Assembly (NCBI GenBank): GCA_051873875.1
Contig: JBJEFI010000157.1
Location: forward strand, 1 to 5,090
DNA from: JBJEFI01 sp051873875
Lineage (GTDB): Bacteria; Bacillota; Bacilli; Bacillales; Bacillaceae_G
Direction: 5' to 3'
DNA length: 5,090 nt
Below the pieces are notes generated by a model. That model was not told the DNA's origin and did not search any database. It was given only the letters and a program-made list of their open reading frames with translations. The position numbers were made by a program, and so were the translations under genes. Numbering within the stretch: the stretch's first letter is position 1; the number at the start of each line of letters is the position of its first letter. This document shows, piece by piece, positions 1-4,859 of the stretch.

Positions 1-338
1 TTTGCCATATTAAATGCTGATTCATATTTGGCATTAGGACGAGTAAATTTTATGTTCTTCCATACCTCATTATCTAGTCGAATAGGCTCAACATCTTCGA
101 GCCAAAGCAATGATTACTTCAGTATTAATTGATTACTTTTACTAGTTGTTCTTATAATTAAATTTTGAATAACAGCCTTAAATATTTGATTCAGCAATAT
201 ATTTTCACTAAATTGATCATATCTCACATAATGAAGATGCTTACGGAAACTATTTTTGTTTACTGTCTCTGAAATATCAACTTTCCCCTTAATAAATGAT
301 TGATTATCCACTATCTTGTTATAACCACAATTGGTATG
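1..338 (-). pseudogene. McrC-family restriction subunit remnant (N-terminally truncated, in-frame stop, runs off left edge)
   Basis: McrC (PF10117) is the nuclease-bearing partner of the McrB GTPase in modification-dependent restriction. The reading frame below about 338 encodes the family's mid-region: a segment with SFIKGKVDI, then YVRYDQFSENILLNQIFKA, matching the usual F-(L/I)-K-G-(R/K) and Y-x-x-(D/Q)-E/Q-F-S-E-(N/D)-x-x-L-N signature. A TAA at 114-116 interrupts the frame. Translation then continues in the same frame to the left edge as SLLWLEDVEPI... and FTRPNAKYESAFNMA, which is again McrC-like (F-x-R-x-N-x-x-Y-E-x-A). One substitution, such as CAA to TAA, would explain the stop. Upstream, the frame closes at a TAA (339-341), and the N-terminal half of McrC and any McrB gene are absent. 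The only possible start inside is a GTG at 311 without a good ribosome binding site. The gene is therefore judged inactive here. The family call rests on remembered motifs. Confidence 0.7.
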
Positions 339-341
339 TTA

Positions 342-449
342 TTAAACCGAAACACATCACGTTTTTTAAAAGTGAAAGATAGTACAAAAGAGCCGAGGAT
401 TTCTTCTGTTTTATTTTGACTGAATAATAAGAAAATACATTTAATTCAT
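342..449. other. intergenic stretch without a recognised gene
   Basis: This stretch lies between the truncated McrC remnant and the toxin promoter. On the minus strand an open frame without a usable start codon reads through part of it, ending in RFNNIPIVVITR at a TAG near 314. It overlaps the McrC remnant in another frame and does not resemble the missing McrC N-terminus. I see no RNA gene or convincing terminator here. Confidence 0.4.
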
Positions 450-477
450 TTGTTTTTTTATGGAAATCCCGTACAAT
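450..477 (+). promoter_or_regulatory. sigma-A-like promoter of the SpoIIS locus
   Basis: A TTGTTT -35 box (450-455) is followed after 16 nt by a TACAAT -10 box (472-477). Transcription would start near 484, giving a leader of about 60 nt before the toxin ATG. An overlapping TATAGA (483-488) is a weaker alternative -10. The boxes are read by eye only. Confidence 0.5.
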
Positions 478-500
478 AATAGTATAGAGAAAAAACAGGT

Positions 501-515
501 AGACTCCAAGAGTCT
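501..515 (+). promoter_or_regulatory. inverted repeat / small hairpin in the toxin leader
   Basis: AGACTC (501-506), a CAA spacer and GAGTCT (510-515) form a perfect 6-bp dyad between the predicted transcription start and the toxin ribosome binding site at 523-529. As RNA it would be a tight hairpin. As DNA it could be a small operator. There is no T-run, so it is not a terminator. A regulatory role is inferred. Confidence 0.4.
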
Positions 516-542
516 CAATAGCAAAGGGGCTGTTTTACGACA

Positions 543-1439
543 ATGTTAATGGAAAGTTCTATATGGGATACGCTACGTTCTATAAATATGTGGCGTTTGC
601 TATGGGGGATATCTGCTATTTTCGTTATTATAATAGCATCGATGCGTTGTTTTTACAGTCAAGCTTTTACGGTGTATAAAGAGCGGATTCGAGTCATATG
701 GTTCGGTGTGACACTTTTCTTAGGTTTCTTTTTGGCTTGTCTTCATGGGTATAACGAGAAAAATTGGAAAGAGTTATCCTTAATGGTGGCTGTCTTAATC
801 ATAACGGACATTATGATTATCCATACGCCAAAAGTATTGAAAATATTTGGAGTGGATATGGTCGATTCGACTGAGGTAGTAAAATCACAAAAGAAGATGG
901 AGAATGACCTTGAAACAGCAAAAATAAGGACAAGTAGTACACTTGAGTATTTAGATTTAGTAGTAAAAGAGGATTTCAATACACAAGCGTGGTATAATGT
1001 AAATGACTATATTAGTAGCCTGAAAGAATTCTTAGGTTATTTTCTTTCACATCATTATAAAGGTTTTAATATGGATATTAACATTATCGAAGCAACAGGT
1101 AATACAGAAGAAGATAGAAGATCTTGTGGTTGCCTTGGATTCTTATTAGAAAAAGATGAGATGGAAGCTGTTTTTGAGAAAGCACAATGGGAAAAAGAAG
1201 GACAAGTTGTCTTGTATTCCAATACCCATGCCCCAATTCTTTTCTTAATTAAAGCAAAACAAGAAGATTTACTTCAAGTCGATTATTCTAATATATTACT
1301 CGTCACATTGGTACATAGTTGGTATGCCAAGGGCGAACGAAACAGATTTGTAGAAGAAGCATCTGCAAATGGAGCATTTGAAAAAGAAACCTTCACAAAA
1401 GAAATCTTTGAAAAAGATGAAGAAGAGAAGGGTTTATAG
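543..1439 (+). CDS. spoIISA: SpoIISA-family membrane toxin of a type II toxin-antitoxin system
   Basis: SpoIISA toxins sit in the cytoplasmic membrane and kill by damaging it unless a small cytosolic antitoxin binds their C-terminal domain. This 298-aa protein has the family layout: three hydrophobic helices at about residues 16-35, 52-68 and 77-94, a linker likely to be helical or coiled-coil (about 110-140), and a soluble GAF/PAS-like domain to about 265. The stretch around IRVIWFG, NEKNWKE and the ITDIMIIHTP end of helix 3 follows the pattern I recall for the B. cereus SpoIISA (IRKTWYG, then a helix ending in a TP motif). Two small antitoxin-like genes follow directly, which strongly supports the call. 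The start has AAAGGGG (523-529) 13 nt upstream. An in-frame ATG at 549 is an alternative that removes two residues. The tail after about 265 is an acidic/lysine-rich extension with FEKE, FTKE and FEKD repeats, making the protein longer than the roughly 245-residue family norm. Family confident, sequence diverged. Confidence 0.85.
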   Translation: MLMESSIWDTLRSINMWRLLWGISAIFVIIIASMRCFYSQAFTVYKERIRVIWFGVTLFLGFFLACLHGYNEKNWKELSLMVAVLIITDIMIIHTPKVLKIFGVDMVDSTEVVKSQKKMENDLETAKIRTSSTLEYLDLVVKEDFNTQAWYNVNDYISSLKEFLGYFLSHHYKGFNMDINIIEATGNTEEDRRSCGCLGFLLEKDEMEAVFEKAQWEKEGQVVLYSNTHAPILFLIKAKQEDLLQVDYSNILLVTLVHSWYAKGERNRFVEEASANGAFEKETFTKEIFEKDEEEKGL

Positions 1440-1454
1440 GGGGAAGGTGTTGTT

Positions 1455-1616
1455 ATGGCAATAAAAGAAAAAAAGATTGAAGAAAACAACTATGTACGTG
1501 TAGGTGGCATTCGATTAAAAAAAGAGTCCTCAACAACAAGAACACATGTAGAATTAAGTGAATCCACAAAAAAGTTATTAGAAAAGCAAAAAAAATTAAT
1601 GGGAAGATTACTGTAG
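1455..1616 (+). CDS. spoIISB: SpoIISB-like antitoxin (53 aa)
   Basis: This small, basic, probably largely disordered protein begins MAIKEKKIEENNY and contains YVRVGGIRLKKESSTTRT followed by a lysine-rich helical C-terminus ending in GRLL. SpoIISB antitoxins are about 55 aa, bind the cytosolic domain of SpoIISA and wrap around it. The RLKK-x-S-(T)-T segment resembles the LKK-R-STT run I recall in B. subtilis SpoIISB. The gene starts 15 nt after the toxin stop with an AAGGTG ribosome binding site (1444-1449) 5 nt before the ATG, stronger and better spaced than that of the toxin. It should therefore be co-transcribed and well translated, as expected for an antitoxin. A terminator hairpin begins at the last base of its stop codon. 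The call relies on position, size and the short motif. Confidence 0.8.
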   Translation: MAIKEKKIEENNYVRVGGIRLKKESSTTRTHVELSESTKKLLEKQKKLMGRLL

Positions 1617-1643
1617 AGCTGACGTATAGTCAGTTCTTTTTTT
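1616..1643 (+). terminator. rho-independent terminator between the two antitoxin genes
   Basis: GAGCTGAC (1616-1623) pairs with GTCAGTTC (1629-1636), giving eight pairs including one G-U, around a 5-nt GTATA loop. Seven Ts follow (1637-1643). The first stem base is the last base of the spoIISB stop codon. It should end much of the toxin-antitoxin transcript before the next small gene. Confidence 0.8.
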
Positions 1644-1679
1644 GCCTACTCTGAATAGTAATAGAGAGAGGTGAACAAG

Positions 1680-1844
1680 GTGAGAGAGAAAGAAGAAGGA
1701 TATATTTACGTTGGGGGTGTCCGTCTAAAGTCTGGAAGGAACGTACCCAAAAATACACGTCCAAAATTAAGTAATATAAAAACAAAAGAAGACCGAACGT
1801 TAGAGCAATTAAGACGTGCCATTGAAGAACTTAATCGAAAATAG
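1680..1844 (+). CDS. second SpoIISB/SpoIISC-like small antitoxin candidate (54 aa, GTG start)
   Basis: This 54-aa basic protein contains GYIYVGGVRLKSGRN and a helical, charged C-terminus (LEQLRRAIEELNRK). Its Y-(V/I)-x-V-G-G-(I/V)-R-L-K motif matches the neighbouring 53-aa antitoxin (YVRVGGIRLKK) at nearly the same position, so the two are probably paralogues. Some SpoIIS loci carry a third gene, spoIISC, whose product also acts as an antitoxin. This gene is the natural candidate for that role, by inference. The chosen start is GTG at 1680 because GAGAGGTG (1666-1673) lies 6 nt upstream. An in-frame GTG at 1671 sits inside that site and is less likely. The gene is separated from spoIISB by a terminator and I find no convincing promoter in the 36-nt gap after it. 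Expression therefore probably depends on read-through. A terminator follows closely. Confidence 0.72.
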   Translation: MREKEEGYIYVGGVRLKSGRNVPKNTRPKLSNIKTKEDRTLEQLRRAIEELNRK

Positions 1845-1853
1845 TGGGCGGAT

Positions 1854-1880
1854 AACAGGAAAAGGATATTCCTGTTTTTT
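1854..1880 (+). terminator. rho-independent terminator ending the SpoIIS locus
   Basis: AACAGGAA (1854-1861) and TTCCTGTT (1869-1876) form a perfect 8-bp stem around a 7-nt loop. The last stem Ts plus 1877-1880 make a run of six Ts. It lies 9 nt after the stop codon of the second small gene. Confidence 0.75.
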
Positions 1881-1926
1881 GATTTGAAGAACATGGTACA
1901 AGAGATGCTAAAGAATGGCAGGGAAT

Positions 1927-2142
1927 TTATAATAACAGAAAAGGAGAAATGAAAGTGTAAGTACATTGGAAAAAAGAAACTAAAAAGGTAAGTTTTCTTC
2001 GATGATAATACATTATCATTAATCCCCATAGAATCAGCAATTTGACAAATAATCCAATTCCAATTGCCATTTTACCAACTAACAAGAAATAGCCCCCTGC
2101 AACTATAGAAGTCAACCCTAATAAAAACCATATAAATACCAT
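1927..2142 (-). CDS. small two-helix membrane protein of unknown function (71 aa)
   Basis: I do not recognise a named family. The protein has two hydrophobic helices at about residues 2-22 and 26-46, separated by a short GK turn. A basic YYHRRK patch follows, then a less regular hydrophobic tail (about 51-71, LTFLVSFFQC...). The first two helices and the positive patch look like a natural small membrane protein. The tail may be native or the product of an old frameshift. The ATG at 2142 is preceded by six Gs (2147-2152) at a 4-nt spacing, and a plausible promoter lies about 40 bp further upstream, so it is likely expressed. It converges on the SpoIIS locus, whose last terminator lies 47 bp beyond its stop. 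No terminator with a good T-run is visible on its own side. Confidence 0.6.
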   Translation of the reverse strand: MVFIWFLLGLTSIVAGGYFLLVGKMAIGIGLFVKLLILWGLMIMYYHRRKLTFLVSFFQCTYTFISPFLLL

Positions 2143-2182
2143 TCATCCCCCCATCATACTAATTCCCTTCTCTAGATAATCT

Positions 2183-2212
2183 ATAATAAATATACTTCTT
2201 CTTTATAAACAA
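2183..2212 (-). promoter_or_regulatory. sigma-A-like promoter of the small membrane protein gene
   Basis: On the minus strand a TTGTTT -35 box (2212-2207) is followed after 18 nt by a TATTAT -10 box (2188-2183). This places transcription start near 2176, about 35 nt before the start codon. Read by eye; the region is AT-rich, so chance matches are possible. Confidence 0.4.
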
Positions 2213-2249
2213 AGCACTGCATTAATAGTATTGAAAAAATATAGAACGC

Positions 2250-2282
2250 AAAAAAATCTAAGTAATGTTTACTTAGATTTTT
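2250..2282 (-). terminator. rho-independent terminator of the tandem Nudix genes
   Basis: AAAAATCTAAGTAA (2252-2265) and TTACTTAGATTTTT (2269-2282) are a perfect 14-bp inverted repeat around a 3-nt loop. On the minus strand the stem ends in an unbroken seven-T run. It sits 18 bp past the stop of the downstream Nudix gene. On the plus strand the five Ts could also stop transcription entering from the left. Confidence 0.85.
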
Positions 2283-2300
2283 ATCAAAATTTATCATTTT

Positions 2301-2822
2301 CTATATTGAATTATTAACTTCACTTCTTTTATTAGTTAGATTATTGTAATACTTTTCGTAATCACTCAATACTTTAACATGATGCTTTTTCCAAAAAACA
2401 CTCTCTATCTTAGGAAGCTCTTCACTAGTAAAAAAGTCTGCATCTGCCGTTTCTTCTGTATCCTTCACTAATTCCCCCGTCCATTCATCTACCACAAATA
2501 CACTTTCAAACAATTGATATTCATCATCAAATTCATTTTTCATCGCATATTCTGGTCCTGTATAGACAGCAATTAATGTTGCGGATAATACATTTAAATT
2601 CGTTTCTTCCTTCACGTGACGCTGTAAACAATGAAAAATGGATTCTCCTATTTCCATTGAACCAGCAGGCATTCCCCAAGATTCTACCTCTTTTCTTTTG
2701 ATAAACAAGATTTTGTGTTCATCATCTAAAATAATTGCTCGAACAGACGGAACAATTATTTTTTCATTGCTTACATGCATTCTAATTTTTCCAACGTAAG
2801 ATTCTCCCCATTCCTTTGTCAT
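2301..2822 (-). CDS. Nudix hydrolase with a degenerate Nudix box
   Basis: Nudix enzymes hydrolyse nucleoside diphosphates linked to another moiety, using a GX5EX7REUXEEXGU box that binds metal. Numbering from the second ATG, the domain core includes VPSVRAIILDDEHKILFIKR (about 24-43), GMPAGSMEIGES (50-61) and a box from G54 with E60, R68 and E72-E73. The glutamate after R68 is replaced by histidine (RHVKEE) and the box glycine by asparagine (EETNL). In MutT-type enzymes that glutamate is catalytic, so activity may be altered or lost. The C-terminal part still carries the DADFFTSEELP strand typical of the fold. The start is chosen by its ribosome binding site: GGGGG (2829-2833) abuts the ATG at 2828 but lies 6 nt from the in-frame ATG at 2822. 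The gene lies 45 nt downstream of the second Nudix gene on the same strand and is probably co-transcribed with it. Substrate unknown. Confidence 0.85.
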   Translation of the reverse strand: MTKEWGESYVGKIRMHVSNEKIIVPSVRAIILDDEHKILFIKRKEVESWGMPAGSMEIGESIFHCLQRHVKEETNLNVLSATLIAVYTGPEYAMKNEFDDEYQLFESVFVVDEWTGELVKDTEETADADFFTSEELPKIESVFWKKHHVKVLSDYEKYYNNLTNKRSEVNNSI

Positions 2823-2828
2823 TTTCAT

Positions 2829-2833
2829 CCCCC
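2829..2833 (-). promoter_or_regulatory. ribosome binding site that decides the Nudix start
   Basis: The minus strand reads GGGGG, then ATGAAAATG. The G-run has no spacing to the first ATG and 6 nt to the second, favouring translation from 2822 over 2828. Confidence 0.55.
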
Positions 2834-2867
2834 GTTTAAAAATGGCATTTTTTCTCTTATCAATTAC

Positions 2868-3326
2868 TTAATTAATGGCCCCTAAATAGATTGGTGTATT
2901 TTCACCGTTAACATGTTGCATAATGTATTTTCGCAATCCTTTAGGATATAATCGATAGGCCATTAATTCTTGAATAGGTACCCACTCAATCCCAACTTGA
3001 TCTTTATCAGGCTGAAGAGGTTCAGTTGCTCCATCTTTTTTCAAGTTGCAGCTAAAATAATATTCTACTTGATGTACATGTGCATCAAAAGCCGCAAATT
3101 CATGATTTTTCCCAATGTATTCACGAATGAAAAGCAATTCTCCAATTTCTATAGATTGTCCAATCTCTTCTAAACATTCTCTTTTCAATGTCTCATGAAA
3201 TGTTTCTCCATGATCTTGTCCTCCACCTGGACAAAGATAGAAAAATCCTTCATCATCTTTATTTTTTGTTAATAAAATTTTACCATCTTGAATAATTAAT
3301 GCTTTTACTGAATTCCGAATATGCAT
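2868..3326 (-). CDS. Nudix hydrolase with an intact Nudix box (152 aa)
   Basis: The protein opens with a typical first strand (NSVKALIIQDGKILLTKNKD, residues about 5-24). A complete box follows from G35: E41, R49-E50 and E53-E54, then G56, reading PGGGQDHGE and LKRECLEEIG. All expected metal-binding glutamates are present. The later segment HVHQVEYYFSCNL and GIEWVPIQEL (112-121) is the usual terminal strand and the helix that often shapes the substrate pocket. The substrate cannot be read from sequence; (d)NTP or nucleotide-sugar clean-up are family possibilities. The ATG has a strong GGGGTGG site (3331-3337) 4 nt upstream. It is the first gene of a probable two-gene minus-strand unit with the degenerate Nudix gene downstream. 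It diverges from the acetyltransferase across an 89-bp spacer. It is no closer to its neighbour than two different Nudix subfamilies would be, so recent duplication is not evident. Confidence 0.88.
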   Translation of the reverse strand: MHIRNSVKALIIQDGKILLTKNKDDEGFFYLCPGGGQDHGETFHETLKRECLEEIGQSIEIGELLFIREYIGKNHEFAAFDAHVHQVEYYFSCNLKKDGATEPLQPDKDQVGIEWVPIQELMAYRLYPKGLRKYIMQHVNGENTPIYLGAIN

Positions 3327-3339
3327 TTTTCCACCCCTT

Positions 3340-3400
3340 TGCTCTGACTATTAAAAATATTATTCCCTATGAATAAATTATATAATAAAGAAAAAATATA
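3340..3400. promoter_or_regulatory. AT-rich divergent promoter region between Nudix and GNAT genes
   Basis: Overlapping -10-like hexamers lie on both strands: TATAAT on plus (3381-3386) and TATAAT on minus (3382-3377). Neither has a convincing -35; on plus the best-placed hexamer is TATTAT, 17 nt upstream. If both are used, the two genes would compete for polymerase. Confidence 0.35.
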
Positions 3401-3415
3401 GAAAGGTGTAATAGG

Positions 3416-3865
3416 ATGAACAAAGAAGTTATCATTAGGCATATCAAGCAAGATGAAATTCATAAATTGCTAGAATTGTATACATTTTTACATAAAGATG
3501 ATCCTAAGCTTACTACTGTAGAGATTGATTCATTATGGGAACAAATATACAATGACAAAAACATGCACTATTTAGTTGCTGAAAGAGATAATCAGCTTAT
3601 TGCATCCTGTATATTAATACTTGTCCCTAATTTGACAAGAAGCGCTCGTCCTTATGGATTAATAGAAAATGTTATTACGCATGACAATTTTCGAAGAAAA
3701 GGCTATGGAACAATACTGTTAAAAGAAGCGTTAGCAATTGCTTGGGAACATAATTGCTACAAAGTCATGTTACTCACAAGTTCAAAAAAGGAAGGCACAC
3801 TAAAATTCTATGAAAATGCAGGATTTAAAGCAGGTATAAAAACAGGTTTCATTGCTACTCCATAG
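3416..3865 (+). CDS. GNAT-family N-acetyltransferase (149 aa)
   Basis: GNAT enzymes transfer an acetyl group from acetyl-CoA to an amine on a small molecule or protein. The N-terminal IIRHIKQDEIHKLLELY (6-22) is the usual first strand and helix. HYLVAERDNQLIASCILIL (51-69) gives the central strands. ENVITHDNFRRKGYGTILL (84-102) is motif A, with the acetyl-CoA pyrophosphate loop R93-x-x-G96-x-G98. MLLTSSKKEGTLKFYENAGF (118-137) is motif B, with the common FYE-x-x-GF ending. The length is normal for a single-domain member. The ribosome binding site GAAAGGTG (3401-3408) lies 7 nt before the ATG. The acceptor substrate is unknown. Genes of this type often sit beside Nudix genes in Bacillus accessory regions, but no functional link is shown. 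It converges with the amidase gene. Confidence 0.9.
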   Translation: MNKEVIIRHIKQDEIHKLLELYTFLHKDDPKLTTVEIDSLWEQIYNDKNMHYLVAERDNQLIASCILILVPNLTRSARPYGLIENVITHDNFRRKGYGTILLKEALAIAWEHNCYKVMLLTSSKKEGTLKFYENAGFKAGIKTGFIATP

Positions 3866-3959
3866 CGTAAAATCATTACACTGCTACCAAAAAACTATAT
3901 TATTTATTATGTATATGCAGTCTTGTTCTTTCTATTCCAGCTAAATAATTAAAGTCTAA

Positions 3960-3996
3960 AAATAAATAGAGCCTCTTTTTTAGGCTCTATTTATTT
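3960..3996 (-). terminator. terminator of the amidase gene, overlapping its stop codon
   Basis: AAATAAATAGAGCCT (3960-3974) and AGGCTCTATTTATTT (3982-3996) form a perfect 15-bp stem around a 7-nt loop. On the minus strand the stem ends ATTTATTTTTAGA. The amidase TAG stop (3987-3989) and its last two codons lie inside the stem. It can probably also stop plus-strand transcripts from the GNAT gene, although the T-run on that side is broken. Confidence 0.75.
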
Positions 3997-4700
3997 GCAT
4001 CCTTTACTATTACATATTTTGAGCTTGCAGTAACATAGTAAATTGCACCTTTTGAATTTTTCACTTTATACTGATCGTAGCCATCTACTTTCACCTTATC
4101 AATGATGATGAAGCCATATCCTTTATCAAATGTACCACTTGGATTTGTCCAACGTGGACCATCATAAAAGTTCAATCCATTCACTTTAGACTCTACGCGT
4201 TTCCCTGCAATTGCACTTTGAGGTTTCATTGCATCTGCCACATCTTTAATAAATTTATTCCACAAGCCTTCTTTACGCATGCGCGAAGGGCAGTTTTTAC
4301 CACTCCATTTATTATGTTGCACAATGTTCTCAATAGGAATATTAAATTGTTTTGCTAAATCGGCTACAATCTCTACTGCATTGTCTATCGCTTTATAAAA
4401 ATGACTTCCACCACTTAAACTATAACAAATCTCTATACCAATAGACTTCCGATTACCTGGACCATTCCCATCACCAGCATGCCATGCGTTTCGATTAAAA
4501 GGGATAGATTGAACTGCTTCCTTATCGTCGATTGCAAGATGAAATCCAGTTTGTTTACTATTATTAATCACATTCTTTACTTCATTATCTGCAGATGCAT
4601 CGTTATCCGTATTATGAATGGTAAGATATTGGGGGTATAAAGAATAAGGACACAAATTTTCGTACTTGCTTGGTGACACTAAATTTTGTCTAATTTTCAA
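3987..4700 (-). CDS. N-acetylmuramoyl-L-alanine amidase (Amidase_2, PlyL-like) with C-terminal SH3-like domain
   Basis: The enzyme cleaves the bond between N-acetylmuramic acid and L-alanine in peptidoglycan. Residues 1-155 are a type-2 amidase closely patterned on B. anthracis prophage lysin PlyL. The zinc ligands are H29 (LTIHNT), H129 (IVQHNKW) and C137 (GKNCPSRM), with catalytic E90 (IGIEICYS) and K135. AWHAGDGNGPGNRKS (72-86) is the family's substrate-loop signature. After a linker, residues about 173-233 (GLNFYDGPRW ... YYVTASSKYVIV) form an SH3b-like cell-wall-binding domain, different from the PlyL C-terminus. There is no signal peptide, as in endolysins. Translation starts at TTG 4700, because a stop precedes it directly and the MKIRQ start aligns with PlyL. 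AGGAGGG (4714-4720) lies 13 nt upstream, a long spacing. No holin or phage structural gene is visible, so it may be a stranded prophage lysin or a host autolysin. Confidence 0.9.
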   Translation of the reverse strand: MKIRQNLVSPSKYENLCPYSLYPQYLTIHNTDNDASADNEVKNVINNSKQTGFHLAIDDKEAVQSIPFNRNAWHAGDGNGPGNRKSIGIEICYSLSGGSHFYKAIDNAVEIVADLAKQFNIPIENIVQHNKWSGKNCPSRMRKEGLWNKFIKDVADAMKPQSAIAGKRVESKVNGLNFYDGPRWTNPSGTFDKGYGFIIIDKVKVDGYDQYKVKNSKGAIYYVTASSKYVIVKDANK

Positions 4701-4713
4701 TTATTCTATTTTT

Positions 4714-4720
4714 CCCTCCT
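4714..4720 (-). promoter_or_regulatory. ribosome binding site for the TTG-started amidase
   Basis: AGGAGGG on the minus strand is a near-perfect Shine-Dalgarno, but it lies 13 nt from the TTG. An in-frame TAA (4701-4703) rules out any earlier start, so TTG 4700 is the first possible one. Confidence 0.65.
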
Positions 4721-4760
4721 AAAATAGATAGCGGCACCTTGTCCTCTTACTCATACTATG

Positions 4761-4790
4761 CAAAATAAAAACTACCTGAATAGGTAGCTT
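4761..4790 (-). terminator. terminator of the right-edge membrane protein gene
   Basis: On the minus strand AAGCTACCT pairs with AGGTAGTTT, nine pairs including one G-U, around a 4-nt ATTC loop. It is followed by TTTTATTTT. On the plus strand the G-U becomes an A-C mismatch, so the element points leftward. It separates the right-edge gene from the amidase. Confidence 0.65.
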
Positions 4791-4859
4791 GCTTAATGAA
4801 AGGCTATTATTTTTTAATATTTCCAAAATCCATCCTTCCTGCTTTCATTAGAAAAAATA
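4791..4859. repeat. spacer with a 9-bp inverted repeat
   Basis: TAATGAAAG (4794-4802) and CTTTCATTA (4842-4850) are perfect inverted copies 39 bp apart, between the right-edge gene's stop and its terminator. In the minus-strand mRNA they could form a long stem with a large loop in the 3' untranslated region. No function is known. Confidence 0.4.

Noticed and set aside
743..979. Minus-strand open frame inside the toxin gene (78 aa)
   Set aside because: It lies wholly opposite the well-supported SpoIISA gene, has no ribosome binding site and reads as low-complexity antisense translation.
1283..1489. Minus-strand open frame across the toxin end and antitoxin start (68 aa)
   Set aside because: It is antisense to two supported genes, with an S/F-rich composition typical of reversed Lys/Glu codons.
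1881..1965. Short plus-strand peptide frames, including one that would extend the second antitoxin gene past its stop and one with AAAGGAG before ATG
   Set aside because: The first has no ribosome binding site and crosses a terminator. The second stops after three codons. Neither can be supported as a gene.
1706..2029. Minus-strand open frame of 107 aa over the second antitoxin gene
   Set aside because: It runs opposite the second antitoxin-like gene and its terminator and overlaps the small membrane protein in another frame. Its Ser/Phe-rich content is a shadow pattern.
2843..2857. AAAAATG / CATTTTT dyad between the two Nudix genes as a terminator
   Set aside because: The stem is short and almost all A-T with a very small loop, too weak to argue against co-transcription.
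2970..3173. Plus-strand open frame opposite the intact Nudix gene (67 aa)
   Set aside because: It is antisense to a canonical Nudix domain and has no start signals.
4721..4768. CATAGTATG on the minus strand upstream of the amidase as a sporulation (sigma-K-like) -10 box
   Set aside because: The match is incomplete and no matching -35 was found, so it is not listed as a promoter.
4807..4833. Eight-codon minus-strand peptide (MDFGNIKK) with AGGAAGG next to its ATG
   Set aside because: The ribosome binding site has no spacing to the ATG, and a frame this short is expected by chance in AT-rich DNA.
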